Shown piece by piece: positions 25,755-37,000 of a DNA stretch of 64,000 nt. The stretch is taken from contig NZ_BAMV01000018.1 of assembly GCF_000963925.1 (NCBI RefSeq), forward strand, positions 124,001 to 188,000, in the 5' to 3' direction. The position numbers and the translations under genes were made by a program. Source of the DNA: Acetobacter cibinongensis (GTDB lineage Bacteria; Pseudomonadota; Alphaproteobacteria; Acetobacterales; Acetobacteraceae). The notes beneath the pieces were generated by a model. The model made no database searches. It saw only the letters and a list, made by a program, of their open reading frames with translations, and was not told where the DNA came from. How positions within the stretch are numbered: position 1 is the stretch's first letter; the number at the start of each line of letters is the position of its first letter.

Positions 25755-26283
25755 ACAGCGTTTGCCGCCGCTCATCCACCAACCGCATTTCAAACAGACG
25801 GAGCGTACGCCCTGTATCCTTGAAAACAAGCGTAACCAGCCCCTGGGACGGATTGTTTGTTTTGGTCAAAGAAATTTGCAGGATACCGGGCGGCTTCTGG
25901 ATATCCGTAACCGTAACATCCCCCGACAGATGCACCGGGTTACCCATCAGCACCCCTAACGGATTATGAGCCAGACCCATGCGGGTTTCTGACCCCGTAC
26001 GAGAGTCCTTGAACACTGCATGTGTGCCGGATGCCTCAAGATCCATACTATGAGGCGCTGTATAGACCAGATGCAGATACCCCGCATGATAAGTCAGTAC
26101 GCCACCGCCAGTAGCACCATTAGGCCAGGTTTGCTGGAAGGGCACAGCATTTAACTGCACGTCCCGCATATAAGCCTCAACCCGCGCCACGTCACTCTGG
26201 CCTGAACTGGTCAGACCTTTTCCACCCCCAGCGCAGGATGCCAACAAAAGTGGTCCTGCCAAAAACAGACTTCGCCGTTGCAT
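25726..26283 (-). CDS. LolA-like outer-membrane lipoprotein carrier family, itself a lipoprotein
   Basis: 185 residues. An N-terminal RR-containing signal with lipobox LLASC (MQRRSLFLAGPLLLASCAGG) marks a lipoprotein. The mature part resembles the LolA/LolB half-barrel (VEAYMRDVQLNAVPFQQTWP, GGVLTYHAGYLHLVYTAPHS, ITLTKTNNPSQGLVTLVFKD-like end). Classical LolA is soluble, so this could be a LolB-like receptor or a divergent relative. The start at 26283 has GGAG eight bases upstream. It follows bolA on the same strand by 35 bases, and its 3' end overlaps lipB. Confidence 0.72.
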   Translation of the reverse strand: MQRRSLFLAGPLLLASCAGGGKGLTSSGQSDVARVEAYMRDVQLNAVPFQQTWPNGATGGGVLTYHAGYLHLVYTAPHSMDLEASGTHAVFKDSRTGSETRMGLAHNPLGVLMGNPVHLSGDVTVTDIQKPPGILQISLTKTNNPSQGLVTLVFKDTGRTLRLFEMRLVDERRQTLFIRLPLPLQ

Positions 26284-26318
26284 GGTGGCTGCTCCACTCT
26301 TGTACTCTGTCCGTTTTT

Positions 26319-26657
26319 TCATGAAATTTTTGCGTCCTCTTCCGGCGTCCGCAAAGTGAGCGCCAAGGCGTGCAGTCCGGCATCAAACTCAGCTTTCAGA
26401 GCCTCATTCACCATGCGGTGCCGGGCAACCCTGCCCACTCCGTCAAAAGCGCCGCTCACCAGCAGAATCCGAAAATGTGTTTCAGATGCTCCAGCTTCCG
26501 GGCCACGTACCATGGCAACATGGTGCGCATGACGGTGGCTTTCATCCTGAATATCCATTTTCAGTGGTGTAAATGTCTGCGTCAGCACGTCCCTGACCCG
26601 TGTGGCACGCGGCCCCTGCGGTGCGTGTGTTGATGCTGAATTCCGAACCGTTGCCAT
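26319..26657 (-). CDS. bolA: BolA family protein
   Basis: 112 residues. BolA-fold protein with the helix-turn-helix-like core VRDVLTQTFTPLKMDIQDES, then HRHAHHVAMVRG, ETHFRILLVSGAFDGVGRVA and RHRMVNEALKAEF. BolA proteins pair with monothiol glutaredoxins in iron-sulfur trafficking or bind DNA. GGGGGAAGAT precedes the ATG at 26657. It is divergent from the J-domain gene, 44 bases away. Confidence 0.92.
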   Translation of the reverse strand: MATVRNSASTHAPQGPRATRVRDVLTQTFTPLKMDIQDESHRHAHHVAMVRGPEAGASETHFRILLVSGAFDGVGRVARHRMVNEALKAEFDAGLHALALTLRTPEEDAKIS

Positions 26658-26701
26658 ATCTTCCCCCTTGCACAGAAGCACTCAGGGCGCACATAACCCT
26701 G

Positions 26702-27313
26702 ATGATGAAGCGAAGGAATACCCGTCACAGGGCGTTCGACCCAGATCCGGACGCCCCGCAGCGCTGCTGTGACATGCCTGAATGTACAAAGTCTGCTGGC
26801 TATCGCGCCCCCCGCTCCCGCGAGACGCTGAACCAGTATTACTGGTTCTGTCTAGAGCATGTGCGGGAGTATAATGCACGCTGGGACTATTACAAAGGCA
26901 TGTCCCCCGGCCAGATTGAAGCCCATTTGCGGGCCGATATTGCGTGGGACCGGCCGTCCTGGGCTTTTGGCCAAAGTGCAGCTCAGGCAAAACGCAAGAC
27001 GTTCAATGAAGAAGAAATTCTCGACCCGCTGGACATTCTGGGCCGCAGCCGGGAAGCACGCGCGGAGCGCAAACGTCAGGCCGCAGCCCCCCGTGCGCCT
27101 GAAGGGTTAAGAGACTCTCTGGCCACGCTGGGTCTGGACTGGCCCGTAACGCTGGACGTCGCCAAAGCGCGCTACCGCGAGTTGGCACGCAAACACCACC
27201 CGGACACAAATAACGGGGACCGCAAAGCCGAAGAGCGGCTTAAAGTCATTAATGTAGCCTTCACAATTGTGAGGACACACCTTACCTCTGAGGGGCTCGA
27301 AAAAGCAGGGTGA
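26702..27313 (+). CDS. J-domain protein (DnaJ-like), cobS-linked
   Basis: 203 residues. The N-terminal half contains a possible metal site with cysteines (RCCDMPECTKSAGY and WFCLEHVREYN). The C-terminal ~60 residues form a J-domain with the essential HPD motif (ARKHHPDTNNGDRKAEERL), which stimulates Hsp70 ATPase. It differs from DnaJ in having the J-domain at the C-terminus and no Gly/Phe or zinc-finger regions. The start is one of two adjacent ATGs (26702 or 26705). It precedes cobS by 97 bases on the same strand, so a link to cobaltochelatase assembly is possible, but this is inference. Confidence 0.85.
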   Translation: MMKRRNTRHRAFDPDPDAPQRCCDMPECTKSAGYRAPRSRETLNQYYWFCLEHVREYNARWDYYKGMSPGQIEAHLRADIAWDRPSWAFGQSAAQAKRKTFNEEEILDPLDILGRSREARAERKRQAAAPRAPEGLRDSLATLGLDWPVTLDVAKARYRELARKHHPDTNNGDRKAEERLKVINVAFTIVRTHLTSEGLEKAG

Positions 27314-27410
27314 TCGTGCCATCCTGCCCATCGCTCTTCACTGGCAGCCGCACCATGGCTGCTTTTATTTTTCTCTCTGCACGTACAAACCAGACAAAGA
27401 CGGATAAAGA

Positions 27411-28418
27411 ATGACTGATTCTTCAAACCCGGTCTCCACCGGTGACCTCCCACCGATCTCTGCTCTTTCAGCACCGGACCTTGAAGTTTCAGTGCGAGAC
27501 GTTTTCGGCATTGATTCGGACCTGACCGTACCGGCCTTTTCTGTCAGAACAGAACACGTACCCGCGCAGGACCCAGCTTACCTGTTTGATCATGACACCA
27601 CCCTGTCCATTCTGGCAGGCTTTGCGTTCAATCGTCGCGTTATGGTTCAGGGCTTTCACGGCACAGGTAAATCCTCTCATATCGAGCAGATAGCCTCCCG
27701 TCTCAACTGGCCTTGCATCCGCATCAACCTTGATAGCCACGTCTCCCGTATTGATCTGGTGGGGAAAGACGCCATTGTCGTGAGGGATGGCCAGCAGGTG
27801 ACGGAATTTCAGGAAGGCCTGTTGCCCTGGTGTCTGCAACATCCCTGCGCTCTGGTATTTGACGAATACGATGCAGGCCGCCCGGATGTCATGTTCGTCA
27901 TCCAGCGCGTGCTGGAAGTAGAAGGGCAGCTCACCCTGCTGGACCAGAACCGCGTTATCAAACCGCACCCGTGGTTCCGGCTGTTTGCAACCGCCAACAC
28001 CATTGGTCTGGGAGACACCACGGGCCTGTATCATGGCACGCAGCAGATCAACCAGGGCCAGATGGACCGCTGGAACATCGTGACCTCGCTTAACTACCTG
28101 CCGCATGCACAGGAAGTTGGCATTGTACTGTCCCGCCTTGCCATTAACCCGGATGACAAAGCCAAACGCGGCATGATTGAAAACATGGTGGCCCTGGCCA
28201 ACCTGACGCGTGCAGGCTTCATGGCGGGTGATCTGTCCACCGTCATGTCTCCGCGTTCGGTCATTGCTTGGGCTGAAAACGAACTTATTTTCAAAGATAC
28301 TGCCTTTGCCTTCCGCGTGACGTTCCTGAACAAATGTGACGAAGCTGAGCGCACCATGGTGGCGGAATATTACCAGCGCTGCTTCAACTCCAGCCCATAC
28401 GCCAAACAGGGCGCTTAA
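27411..28418 (+). CDS. cobS: Cobaltochelatase AAA+ subunit CobS
   Basis: 335-residue AAA+ ATPase. With CobT it forms the ring that drives cobalt insertion by CobN into hydrogenobyrinate a,c-diamide in the aerobic B12 pathway. Walker A is [15 protein letters not shown], Walker B is [16 protein letters not shown], and the sensor region is [14 protein letters not shown]. The N-terminal stretch is typical of CobS. It lies 26 bases before cobT. No cobN or other cob gene is in this window. A related MoxR-type role cannot be fully excluded, but the pair with CobT is strong support. Confidence 0.92.
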   Translation: MTDSSNPVSTGDLPPISALSAPDLEVSVRDVFGIDSDLTVPAFSVRTEHVPAQDPAYLFDHDTTLSILAGFAFNRRVMVQGFHGTGKSSHIEQIASRLNWPCIRINLDSHVSRIDLVGKDAIVVRDGQQVTEFQEGLLPWCLQHPCALVFDEYDAGRPDVMFVIQRVLEVEGQLTLLDQNRVIKPHPWFRLFATANTIGLGDTTGLYHGTQQINQGQMDRWNIVTSLNYLPHAQEVGIVLSRLAINPDDKAKRGMIENMVALANLTRAGFMAGDLSTVMSPRSVIAWAENELIFKDTAFAFRVTFLNKCDEAERTMVAEYYQRCFNSSPYAKQGA

Positions 28419-28444
28419 GGTTTAAAAGGGAAGGCGCTTCACTG

Positions 28445-30382
28445 ATGGCAGACAGCAGGACAGGCACGCAGGCACCCCCGGCTGGGCACAACCAGCCAAC
28501 GGCTGCCGAGCAAGAAAACCGCGTTGACGTTTTTAAGCAGGCCACGGCGGCAACCCTGCGTGCCATGGGTGGCCAGCGCGATGCTGACGTGTCGTTCCAT
28601 ACTGGCAATATGCCGGTTGCCCCCCTCAGTCTTGGTGGCAAAGCGCGCCTTTCCACCCCCTCCCGCCGCCTGAAGGATGAGGAGGTTTTGCGCATCCGTG
28701 GCGCTGCGGATGCACAAGCCCTCCGCCTCAAACATCATGACAGTAGCCTGCACCAGAACAGCCTGCCTGCCGAAGCCGTCGCGCGGGAGGTTTATGATGC
28801 GCTGGAACAGGCTCGCATTGAATCGTTAGGGGCACGCCACATGCAGGGGGTTGCGGCCAACCTGCGTTACCGGCTGGAAACTGAATGCCGGGAAGCTGGT
28901 CTGGCGCAGATGACAACGCCAGATCAGCTTTCTCCCGCAGTCGCGTTGGAATTGCTGGCGCGTGAGGCGTTAACAGGTAAATCTGCACCGGTTTCTGCCC
29001 AAGCCATTCTGGAAAAATGGCGGCAGACCTTGCCAGCGAAGGCACAACAGGCGCTTGCACACCTGAAGGCGCATGAAGACAGTCAGGCAGACTATGCCCG
29101 TGCCACGCGCAAAATTTTGGCCGCCTGCGCCCTGACTGAAGACGACGCTGCCTCTGACGATACAGAAGAAGACGAAAACGGGTCCGACACATCGGACTCT
29201 GAAGATCAGAACTCAGCCTCCCCGCCCGAGCAGCAGGATGAGGCCAGCCCCCCGGAACCAGAACCCACTCCCTCCGCCCCTGAACCGCAAATAATGGCAG
29301 GGTCAGGTGATTTTTCACCAGACATGCAGGAAGAAGAAGGAGAAGGCAGCGGCTCAGAAGGAACTGGTGAAGCCGCAGGGCCGGGAAAACGCTCTGACAT
29401 CCCACCGGGTGAAACAGCCAAAACCTACCACGCCTACACCACTCAATTTGATGAGGAAGTTCGCGCAGAAGAGCTGTGCGATTCTGAAGAACTCAACCGT
29501 TTGCGCCACCAGCTAGACCTTCAACTCGCCACCCTACACGGGGTTGTCTCGCGTCTAGCCAACAAGCTGCAACGTAAACTGATGGCACAACAAACCCGGT
29601 CGTGGGATTTTGACATGGAGGAAGGCCTGCTGGATGCAGGGCGCCTCTCCCGTATTGTGGTTAACCCCACACTCTCTCTGTCCTACAAACAGGAGCGGGA
29701 TACGGAGTTCCGGGACACGGTTGTCACCCTGCTGGTGGATAATTCAGGCTCCATGCGGGGGCGACCCATATCTGTGGCCGCGTCCTGCGGAGATATTCTG
29801 GCCCGCACCCTTGAGCGGTGTGGCGTAAAAGTGGAAATTCTGGGCTTTACGACACGCGCGTGGAAAGGTGGTCAGAGCCGCGAGAAATGGTTGAAAGAGG
29901 GTAAGCCCGCAAACCCTGGCCGTTTGAATGACCTCCGCCATATCGTGTACAAAGCAGCGGACATGCCTTGGCGGCGTGCAAAAACCAACCTGGGCCTCAT
30001 GCTGCGTGAGGGGCTGCTCAAAGAAAATATTGATGGTGAAGCCCTGCTCTGGGCTTACAAACGCCTGAAAAGCCGCCCGGAATCCCGCAAGATCCTGATG
30101 GTTATTTCTGACGGTGCCCCGGTGGATGACAGTACGCTTTCGGTCAATCCGCCCTCTTATCTGGAAGATCACCTGCGCGAGACCATCCATATGATCGAAG
30201 ACCGCAGCCCTGTGGAACTTTCCGCCATTGGTATTGGTCATGACGTAGGACGCTACTATCAGCGGGCTGTCACCATTACCGATGCAGAGGAACTGGGGGG
30301 CACCATGCTGCAATCCCTCTCTGCACTGTTTGATGACAAACGCGCAAAAGCGGGACGCCGCAGGGTTATGTCACGCCGGTAA
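28445..30382 (+). CDS. cobT: Cobaltochelatase subunit CobT
   Basis: 645 residues. The N-terminal helical domain ends in a long acidic, low-complexity linker (about residues 235-320, rich in Asp, Glu, Ser, Pro). The C-terminal third is a von Willebrand A domain whose MIDAS motif is [10 protein letters not shown], preceded by VVTLLVDN. CobT co-assembles with CobS. GGAAGG lies upstream of the ATG. Its 3' end overlaps the convergent decarboxylase gene by 12 bases. The acidic linker is a known feature of CobT and is probably flexible. Confidence 0.93.
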   Translation: MADSRTGTQAPPAGHNQPTAAEQENRVDVFKQATAATLRAMGGQRDADVSFHTGNMPVAPLSLGGKARLSTPSRRLKDEEVLRIRGAADAQALRLKHHDSSLHQNSLPAEAVAREVYDALEQARIESLGARHMQGVAANLRYRLETECREAGLAQMTTPDQLSPAVALELLAREALTGKSAPVSAQAILEKWRQTLPAKAQQALAHLKAHEDSQADYARATRKILAACALTEDDAASDDTEEDENGSDTSDSEDQNSASPPEQQDEASPPEPEPTPSAPEPQIMAGSGDFSPDMQEEEGEGSGSEGTGEAAGPGKRSDIPPGETAKTYHAYTTQFDEEVRAEELCDSEELNRLRHQLDLQLATLHGVVSRLANKLQRKLMAQQTRSWDFDMEEGLLDAGRLSRIVVNPTLSLSYKQERDTEFRDTVVTLLVDNSGSMRGRPISVAASCGDILARTLERCGVKVEILGFTTRAWKGGQSREKWLKEGKPANPGRLNDLRHIVYKAADMPWRRAKTNLGLMLREGLLKENIDGEALLWAYKRLKSRPESRKILMVISDGAPVDDSTLSVNPPSYLEDHLRETIHMIEDRSPVELSAIGIGHDVGRYYQRAVTITDAEELGGTMLQSLSALFDDKRAKAGRRRVMSRR

Positions 30383-31837
30383 CGGGTCGGCCAGCGCACT
30401 CACGTCAAGGTTTGTGCGCTTGGCCGCGAGAGCCAGCAAAGATTCGAGCATGATGTCCATGTCCTGTTCTGTTGTGCGGTGGTTCACAACAGCAACCCGA
30501 ACAGCCCGCTTGCCCTGCACAACGGTGGCGGAGGGCACGGCCACCCCGCTCTCCTGCATATCTTTTACAAGCTCACCATTGAGAGCATCCAGGTTGTCCG
30601 CCCCTACACTCACCCTGAAACACACAATATTCAGGGTAACGGGAGCCAGCATTTCCAGATCAGGATGGGCCTCAACCCGCCCCGCCAGATGACGGGCAAC
30701 ACGACAGCACCCGTCAACAACGCTCCCCAGCCCTTCAACGCCAAACCCGGCCAGCGTGAACCAGACTTTAAGTGCCCTAAACCCACGTGAAAGATCAGGC
30801 CCAAGATCACAGAACCAAGGTGCGCCAGCAGCAGTCCCCCTATCCTCTCTCGATAGGTAAGCAAGTGACTGCGCGAAAGTTGCCGCCTGCTTGCCCTCCT
30901 CCCGCACCAATACGCATCCAGCATCATAAGGGGTCTGTGCCCATTTATGAAAATCCAGCGCTATACTGTCTGCCAACTCCAGACCCGCCACTAACGGCGC
31001 GTAAGTTGAGGAGAGACGTGCCAAGGCTCCAAAAGCTCCATCCACATGGAACCAGAGGCCATAGGCCTGCGCAAAAGCGGCAAGCTCAGGCAACGGATCG
31101 ACAGACCCCGTGTCCACAGTCCCCGCAGTCCCCACAACCAGAAATGGCTCCAGACCGGCGGCGAGATCAGCGTCCACTTGCGTCCGAAGGGCTGCCATAT
31201 CCATCTTGAATGCGGCATCAACAGGCACACGGCGCAGCGCGTCCGTACCAAGGCCTGCCATATCGAACGCACGCGCAAGGCATCCATGGGCAGTCTGGGC
31301 GGCATAACCCACCAGTTTGCGCCCGTGGAGCCCTTCCGCACGGAGGGTGAGACCTTTCTTGACCGCACGGCTTGCTGTTAAAACAGCAATAAAATTGGCA
31401 AGAGAAGACCCTGTTACCAGCACACCTGTCGCCGTTTCGGGAAAACCAAGCATGGTTGCTGCCCAGCGGATAACCATGCGCTCCACTTCAACCGGCGCGT
31501 GGTCCCTGCCGCCAAGGTTTGCGTTCAGGCCTGCGGCCAGCATTTCCGCCAACATGCCCTGAACAGTCCCGCCACCATGCACCCACCCCATAAAGCGCGG
31601 GTGCCGGTTACCAACCGCATAAGGCAGTACGCTTTGGGTAAACTGCCCATAAAGGTCCGGTAACGCTGTGCCGGTCTGCGGGAGCGGTTGTTTGGCAAAG
31701 CCTTGCCTGACAGCATCGGGCATGGGCTGCCAGACCGGCCCTTCCGCCACATGCTCTAGGTTATCAAACATATCGTCCAGCATCTGGTGGCCGAGAGCCC
31801 GCATTTCGTCCCAGTTTTTGGGGTCAAGGCCAGCCAT
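30371..31837 (-). CDS. PLP-dependent group II decarboxylase (aromatic amino acid decarboxylase family)
   Basis: 488 residues. Fold-type I PLP enzyme of the AADC/GadB-like family: [39 protein letters not shown], and the PLP lysine in [37 protein letters not shown] is also typical. Likely substrates are aromatic amino acids or 2,4-diaminobutyrate; not resolvable from sequence. CAGGAG precedes the ATG, which lies 3 bases after the stop of the upstream transporter gene, so the two form an operon. This suggests that the transporter handles a substrate or product of the decarboxylase, as inference. Confidence 0.85.
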   Translation of the reverse strand: MAGLDPKNWDEMRALGHQMLDDMFDNLEHVAEGPVWQPMPDAVRQGFAKQPLPQTGTALPDLYGQFTQSVLPYAVGNRHPRFMGWVHGGGTVQGMLAEMLAAGLNANLGGRDHAPVEVERMVIRWAATMLGFPETATGVLVTGSSLANFIAVLTASRAVKKGLTLRAEGLHGRKLVGYAAQTAHGCLARAFDMAGLGTDALRRVPVDAAFKMDMAALRTQVDADLAAGLEPFLVVGTAGTVDTGSVDPLPELAAFAQAYGLWFHVDGAFGALARLSSTYAPLVAGLELADSIALDFHKWAQTPYDAGCVLVREEGKQAATFAQSLAYLSREDRGTAAGAPWFCDLGPDLSRGFRALKVWFTLAGFGVEGLGSVVDGCCRVARHLAGRVEAHPDLEMLAPVTLNIVCFRVSVGADNLDALNGELVKDMQESGVAVPSATVVQGKRAVRVAVVNHRTTEQDMDIMLESLLALAAKRTNLDVSALADPLPA

Positions 31838-31840
31838 ATA

Positions 31841-32812
31841 TCAGTCTCCTGCACTCATGCTTTTGTCCTGCGCTGTCCGAGCAGCAAAACGCCGGGCCAA
31901 CACAGCGCAGACAAAAAGCTGGATCTGGTGGTAAATCATTAACGGCAGGACAATAAGCCCTACGCTACCCGGTGGAAACAGCACGTTGGCCATGGGCACA
32001 CCAGACGCCAATGTTTTTTTAGACCCGCAAAAGACCACTGCAATTTCATCCCGCAGCGGCAGGCCTGCTGCACGGCTTGTTACAGCCGTAAGAATAAGCA
32101 CGCAGGCCAGCAGCATAAAATCTACCAGCGCTATCAGGCCAAGCTGGCTCGGGGGCAGTTTGTGCCACAAGCCCTGCATTACGGCATCACTGAACGCCAG
32201 ATAGACAACAATAAGAATGGAACCACGGTCCGTAAGCGACAGAATTTTCTTGTTTCGCACGGCCCAGGCGCCAATCCAGGGCTGCAAGATCTGCCCAAGC
32301 ACAAAAGGCAGAAGCAGTTGCAGCACAATAGCCATCACACCACCGCCCTGTGCCCCATGCCGCGCCAGAACCAAACCGACCAGAAACGGTGTTATGAAAA
32401 TACCAAAAATATTGGATGCGGTGGCAGCACAGACAGCCGCAGGAACATTGCCTCCACCAATAGACGTGAACGCAATGGAGGATTGAACTGTGGAAGGCAG
32501 GCAGCAGAGGAACAATATCCCCAGCCAGACCTCATCCTGCAACAATGCCGGGAAGACCAGATGCAACGCCAGCCCCAGAAGCGGGAACAGAACAAACGTG
32601 CAGCACAAAATAAGCAGATGCAGCCGCCACGCTGTAAGGCCGTCCACAACCGCTTTGCGGGATAATCTGGCACCCTGCAGGAAAAACATGATGCCAATGA
32701 CAATAATAGCCAACCATTGAAACACCGGAACCGCAGCACCGTGGCACGGCACAAATGTGGCCAGCACCACAGTTCCAATCAGGCTTAAAAGGAATGGGTC
32801 CAGACCAAACAT
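31841..32812 (-). CDS. Bile acid:sodium symporter family (SBF-like) transporter
   Basis: 323-residue inner-membrane protein with about 10 hydrophobic segments. It matches the SBF-like family (YfeH type): IVIGIMFFLQGARLSRKAVV, LLGLALHLVFPALL, CLPSTVQSSIAFTSIGGGNV, AVVFCGSKKTLASGVPMANV and the C-terminal IVLPLMIYHQIQLFVCAVLA. These are probably sodium-coupled organic anion transporters; the true substrate is unknown. The ATG at 32812 has AAAGAG nine bases upstream; a TTG at 32821 would abut that site. It is the first gene of an operon with the PLP decarboxylase and is divergent from an exported-protein gene. Confidence 0.85.
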   Translation of the reverse strand: MFGLDPFLLSLIGTVVLATFVPCHGAAVPVFQWLAIIVIGIMFFLQGARLSRKAVVDGLTAWRLHLLILCCTFVLFPLLGLALHLVFPALLQDEVWLGILFLCCLPSTVQSSIAFTSIGGGNVPAAVCAATASNIFGIFITPFLVGLVLARHGAQGGGVMAIVLQLLLPFVLGQILQPWIGAWAVRNKKILSLTDRGSILIVVYLAFSDAVMQGLWHKLPPSQLGLIALVDFMLLACVLILTAVTSRAAGLPLRDEIAVVFCGSKKTLASGVPMANVLFPPGSVGLIVLPLMIYHQIQLFVCAVLARRFAARTAQDKSMSAGD

Positions 32813-32938
32813 CGTGCTCAACTCTTTCGTGGTTCATGTGCCCGCACACAGGCCTTACGAGACCTTACGGCCTTCTGCTCATACAGCATTAAAATGTTCG
32901 TTGCGCAGGGCCTCTGCTTACGCCACCTTTATGCGCAA

Positions 32939-33862
32939 ATGAAAGCACACACCATTCTCCCTCTCGCATCTCTCATGCTCGTGAGCGCTGCATTCGCCCG
33001 GCCTGCATTGGCGGCCCCGCCAGCCAGTTGTGCCGTTATCTCCCACGGTGGTACGCATGTAACGGACCAGAACGTCAGTTTTGATACGACGAGTATCCGC
33101 ACGCCTGATGGCAGCACCTCCCTGACCATCAAGCAAATGACCTACACAACCACAGCGTCCGGCAGTACGGCAGACTCCGTGCAGGACCAGGCAGACGCCG
33201 CGTCTTTGCTGCTGGTCTCAGCACTAACCGGGCGCCATAACCCGGCCTGCTCCGCATGGCTGAACAAGCAGGGCCAAAGCATTGCCAGTGGCCTGAAAGC
33301 TGGCAACACGTACTCCATAGTCTGGAACAAAGCTGCCGTTACTCACGCCTCTGCCCATGTTGGGATAGGGAGTGCCAGCCTTAAACTGGCGGGAGATACC
33401 GCCGCGCATAATGCTGCTGCAACGCTGGGTATGACAGGCCTTACTTTCCAGAACATTCCTAATCAGGACCTGTTACCAACGGCTGCTCACGCCGCATTTT
33501 CTCTGCCTGCGTCTGAAATCCCGGCGCTGATGGCAGCCGTGGGTGGCAAGGCGGAACAGGCTCCGGCCGTGCATGTCACCATCTCCAACTTTGACGCCCA
33601 GCGTGACACGGTCCACCTGAAAGGCAATGGCACCGCCACTCTGACAGGTAATGTGAATGCCACGTCAGCATCCGGCCATCTGGAAGTGGTTAATATTGAG
33701 ACGTTGATTGAAAAAGTGCGCGCCGCCAATCAAATGAAGCTGGCCGCAGGCATGGTGCTGGCCCGCCTTGTCAGCCATGCGCAGAACGGCGCAAGCGTGT
33801 GGGATGCCACATGGTCCAGCGGTGTTCTGACCGTCAACGGTTTTCCTCTTCCCCTGAAATAA
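32939..33862 (+). CDS. Exported protein of unknown function
   Basis: 307 residues. A signal peptide (ILPLASLMLVSAAFARPALA, cleavage near ALA-AP) precedes a mature part rich in Ala, Thr and Ser. Segments predict long beta strands (GSTSLTIKQMTYTTTASGS, VHLKGNGTATLTGNVNATSA), then a helical stretch and an ending TWSSGVLTVNGFPLPLK. The ending weakly recalls DUF2125/AsmA-like proteins, but I cannot assign a family. The ATG at 32939 was chosen because it places the signal at the N-terminus; no strong ribosome site is seen. It is divergent from the SBF transporter and ends in a bidirectional terminator. Confidence 0.75.
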   Translation: MKAHTILPLASLMLVSAAFARPALAAPPASCAVISHGGTHVTDQNVSFDTTSIRTPDGSTSLTIKQMTYTTTASGSTADSVQDQADAASLLLVSALTGRHNPACSAWLNKQGQSIASGLKAGNTYSIVWNKAAVTHASAHVGIGSASLKLAGDTAAHNAAATLGMTGLTFQNIPNQDLLPTAAHAAFSLPASEIPALMAAVGGKAEQAPAVHVTISNFDAQRDTVHLKGNGTATLTGNVNATSASGHLEVVNIETLIEKVRAANQMKLAAGMVLARLVSHAQNGASVWDATWSSGVLTVNGFPLPLK

Positions 33863-33948
33863 CCACCCTGAACATCCACACTCGGCCACCCGTCGGCTTG
33901 GCTGAGTGCGGGTCAGATGATCAAATCTTTACGGACACCCTAAAAACA

Positions 33949-33984
33949 GAAAGGCACGGAGAGCGGGAAGCTTTCCGTGCCTTT
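33949..33984. terminator. Bidirectional terminator between exported-protein gene and mfd
   Basis: GAAAGGCACGGA (33949-33960) and TCCGTGCCTTTC (33973-33984) are perfect 12-base inverted repeats around a 12-base loop, in the 145-base gap between two convergent genes. Confidence 0.75.
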
Positions 33985-34007
33985 CTCTGTTGCGGCGTAA
34001 ACCGTTT

Positions 34008-37000
34008 CTATATGGCTTCCGCTGGTACTTTCTGGGCCAGTTTGGAGAGGTCTCGCAAAACCCGGCGTGCCAGATCTATGCGCTGCACGTTGGTCAACTC
34101 CCGCACAACGGCCATTTTATGGTCCGTTCGCAGGCGGACTGTGCCGTCTTTCCAACGGGCCATCCACTGCACCAGCCCTTGCGGGTTGCGGAAGTGATTA
34201 TGCCGGAATTGCAGCACCATTCCCTTTGGCCCGGCTTCCAGACGCTCCACTCCAGCAGCGCGGCACAGGCGCTTCAAGTCCACAATATCCAGCAGGTTCT
34301 TGACCTCCTCCGGCACAGGGCCAAAGCGGTCAACCAGTTCGGCTTCCATAGCTTCCAGCTCAGCGTCTGACGCTATGCCGCTGATGCGCCGGTATAGACC
34401 CAACCGCACCGGCAGGTCGGGCACATACTCGACCGGGATAAGAACAGGCAGGCCAACGATAATGTTAGGCGTCCAGTCCCGATCTTCCGCGCTCCGGCGG
34501 TTAGCATCAGAGCGTAGATCTGCCACGGCATCTTCCAGCATCTGCTGGTACAGTTCAATGCCCACCTCACGCACATGGCCAGACTGCTGGTCACCCAGAA
34601 GGTTCCCCGCACCGCGCAGGTCAAGGTCATGAGAAGCCAGCGTAAAGCCAGCGCCCAATGTGTCCAGCGTCTGCATAATCTCAAGCCGCTTTTCTGCTGC
34701 GGCAGAAAGAACATGGGTTTGCGGCCATGTCAGGTATGCGTAGCCACGCTGCTTCCCGCGCCCTACCCGCCCGCGCAACTGGTATAGCTGGCCGAGGCCA
34801 AACATATCTGCGCGGTGAATAATCAGCGTGTTTACAGCAGGCATATCCAGCCCACTCTCCACAATGTTGGTGGAAAGCAGAATGTCATATTTCCCGTCCG
34901 AGAACTCGGTCATCACCCGTTCAAGCTCGGTAGGGCTCAGTCTACCATGCGCCTGCACCACCTTGGCATCCGGTACAATAGTGCTCAGGCGTTCTGCCAG
35001 ACGGTCAAGGTCTTCAATGCGCGGCGCGACACAGAAAATCTGACCACCACGGAAACGCTCACGCTGTATTGCCTCGCGAATAACCACGCTATCAAACGGC
35101 ATAATGAAGGTCCGCACCGCCAGACGGTCCGTTGGCGGTGTGGCAATCAGGCTCATTTCCCGCACACCGGACAGAGAAAGCTGCAAGGTACGTGGCAGCG
35201 GCGTGGCGGAAAGGGTCAGCACGTGCACGTCGTCACGCAGGGCTTTCAGCTTTTCCTTATGCGCCACGCCAAAATGCTGCTCTTCGTCAATAATCAGCAG
35301 TTCAAGGGCCGCAAACTGCACTGTTTTGGCCAGCAAGGCGTGGGTGCCAATCACCACGTTTATGGAGCCATCCGTCAGACCTTTCCGGACTGCCGTTGCC
35401 TCCTTGCCTGTGACCATGCGTGAGAGTTGTGCCACCTTGAGCGGAAAGCCTTCAAACCGTGCGGCAAAGGTGCGATAATGCTGGCGGGCCAACAAAGTGG
35501 TTGGCACCACAACAGCAACCTGCCCGCCCGACATTGCCGCCACAAACGCGGCGCGCAAGGCAACCTCGGTCTTGCCAAACCCGACATCCCCACACACCAG
35601 ACGATCCATGGGCCTGCCGGATGTCATGTCATCCAGCACATCGGCAATGGCACGGGCCTGATCGTCCGTCTCTACAAACGGGAAGCGGGCACAGAACTCA
35701 TCCCACAATCCTTCTGCGGGGGTCAGAACCGGGGCCTCTTTCATGGCGCGTGCTGCTGCTGTCCGGATAAGGTCAGACGCCATATCCCGGATGCGTTGCT
35801 TCATCCTCGCCTTGCGGCCCTGCCATGCAACACCGCCAAGCTTGTCCAACGGTACGCCAGATTGGTCGGAACCAAAGCGGCTCAGAAGCTCTATGTTCTC
35901 AACGGGCAGATACAGCTTTTCATTGCCATCGTATAACAGGCGCAAGCAGTCATGGGGGGCTACGCCTACACTCACTGTCTCCAGCCCGTCATACCGCCCG
36001 ATCCCGTAATCCTGATGCACGACCAGATCCCCGGCGGTAATTTCTCCGGCTTCGGCAATCAGTTCATCCGCTCTGCGACGACGACGCGGGGGGCGGCCAA
36101 TACGCTCGCCCAGAAGGTCCTGCTCGGACACAAAAGCAAGATTTTCCGCAACAAAGCCGCGCTCAAGTTCCAGCGTTAAAAGGGCAACGGTACCGGGTTT
36201 TGCTTTTTGTGCATCTTTCCAGTTCTCATAGCTCTGGGTCGCAACGCCGTGCTCACGCAGCAGCGTGCCAATACGCTCACGCGACCCGCGAGACCACGCG
36301 GCGATATAGGCCCTCCGGTTAACTTCACCCCATTCCCGCACTTGGTCTCCCAAAAGGCGGAAAACCTGCTCACGCTCTCCATTAGGCACAATTTTAGAGA
36401 ACATTTTACCGGGGCGGCCACCCACATCCATCCCCTGCGCGCCATCTGGCTTGGCGAAGGGGCTGAACGCTACAACCGGTGCCCGTGCCAGAGCGGCATC
36501 CCAACCTTTCTGGTCAAGATAAAGCAGGTGTGGCGGCAGGGCGCGATACGGTGTTTCCCCCTCCCGCACAGGCTGACGGCGGGCCTGATAGTGGTCCTCT
36601 ATCATTTCCAGACGCCCTTTCAGGACGTCTTCTGCCTGATAATCGAGCGAGAACGAGGCTCCGTGCAGATAATCGAACAGTGTTTCAAGTTCAGTGTGGA
36701 AGAGCGGCAACCAGTGTTCCAGCCCCGGATAGCGCCGCCCGTCTGAAACATGCTCGTACAGCGGGTCACTCGCAGCGCCCGGACCGAATACATCGCGCCA
36801 GCCCGTGCGAAACCGCGAGATACTGTCCGCATCCAGTGACAGTTCAGAAACAGGGCGGAGAGTAAGCTCTGTCTGTTTGCCCGTAGAACGCTGCGTTCCG
36901 GGGTCAAAGGCGCGAATATTCTCTACTTCATCGCCAAACAGATCAAGCCGCAGGGGTTCTGGCGCACCTGCGGGGTAGAGGTCAAAAATACCGCCACGGG

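Noticed and set aside
27314-27410. Possible cobalamin riboswitch before cobS
   Set aside because: The gap is only 97 bases and lacks the B12-box sequence; too short for the full aptamer.
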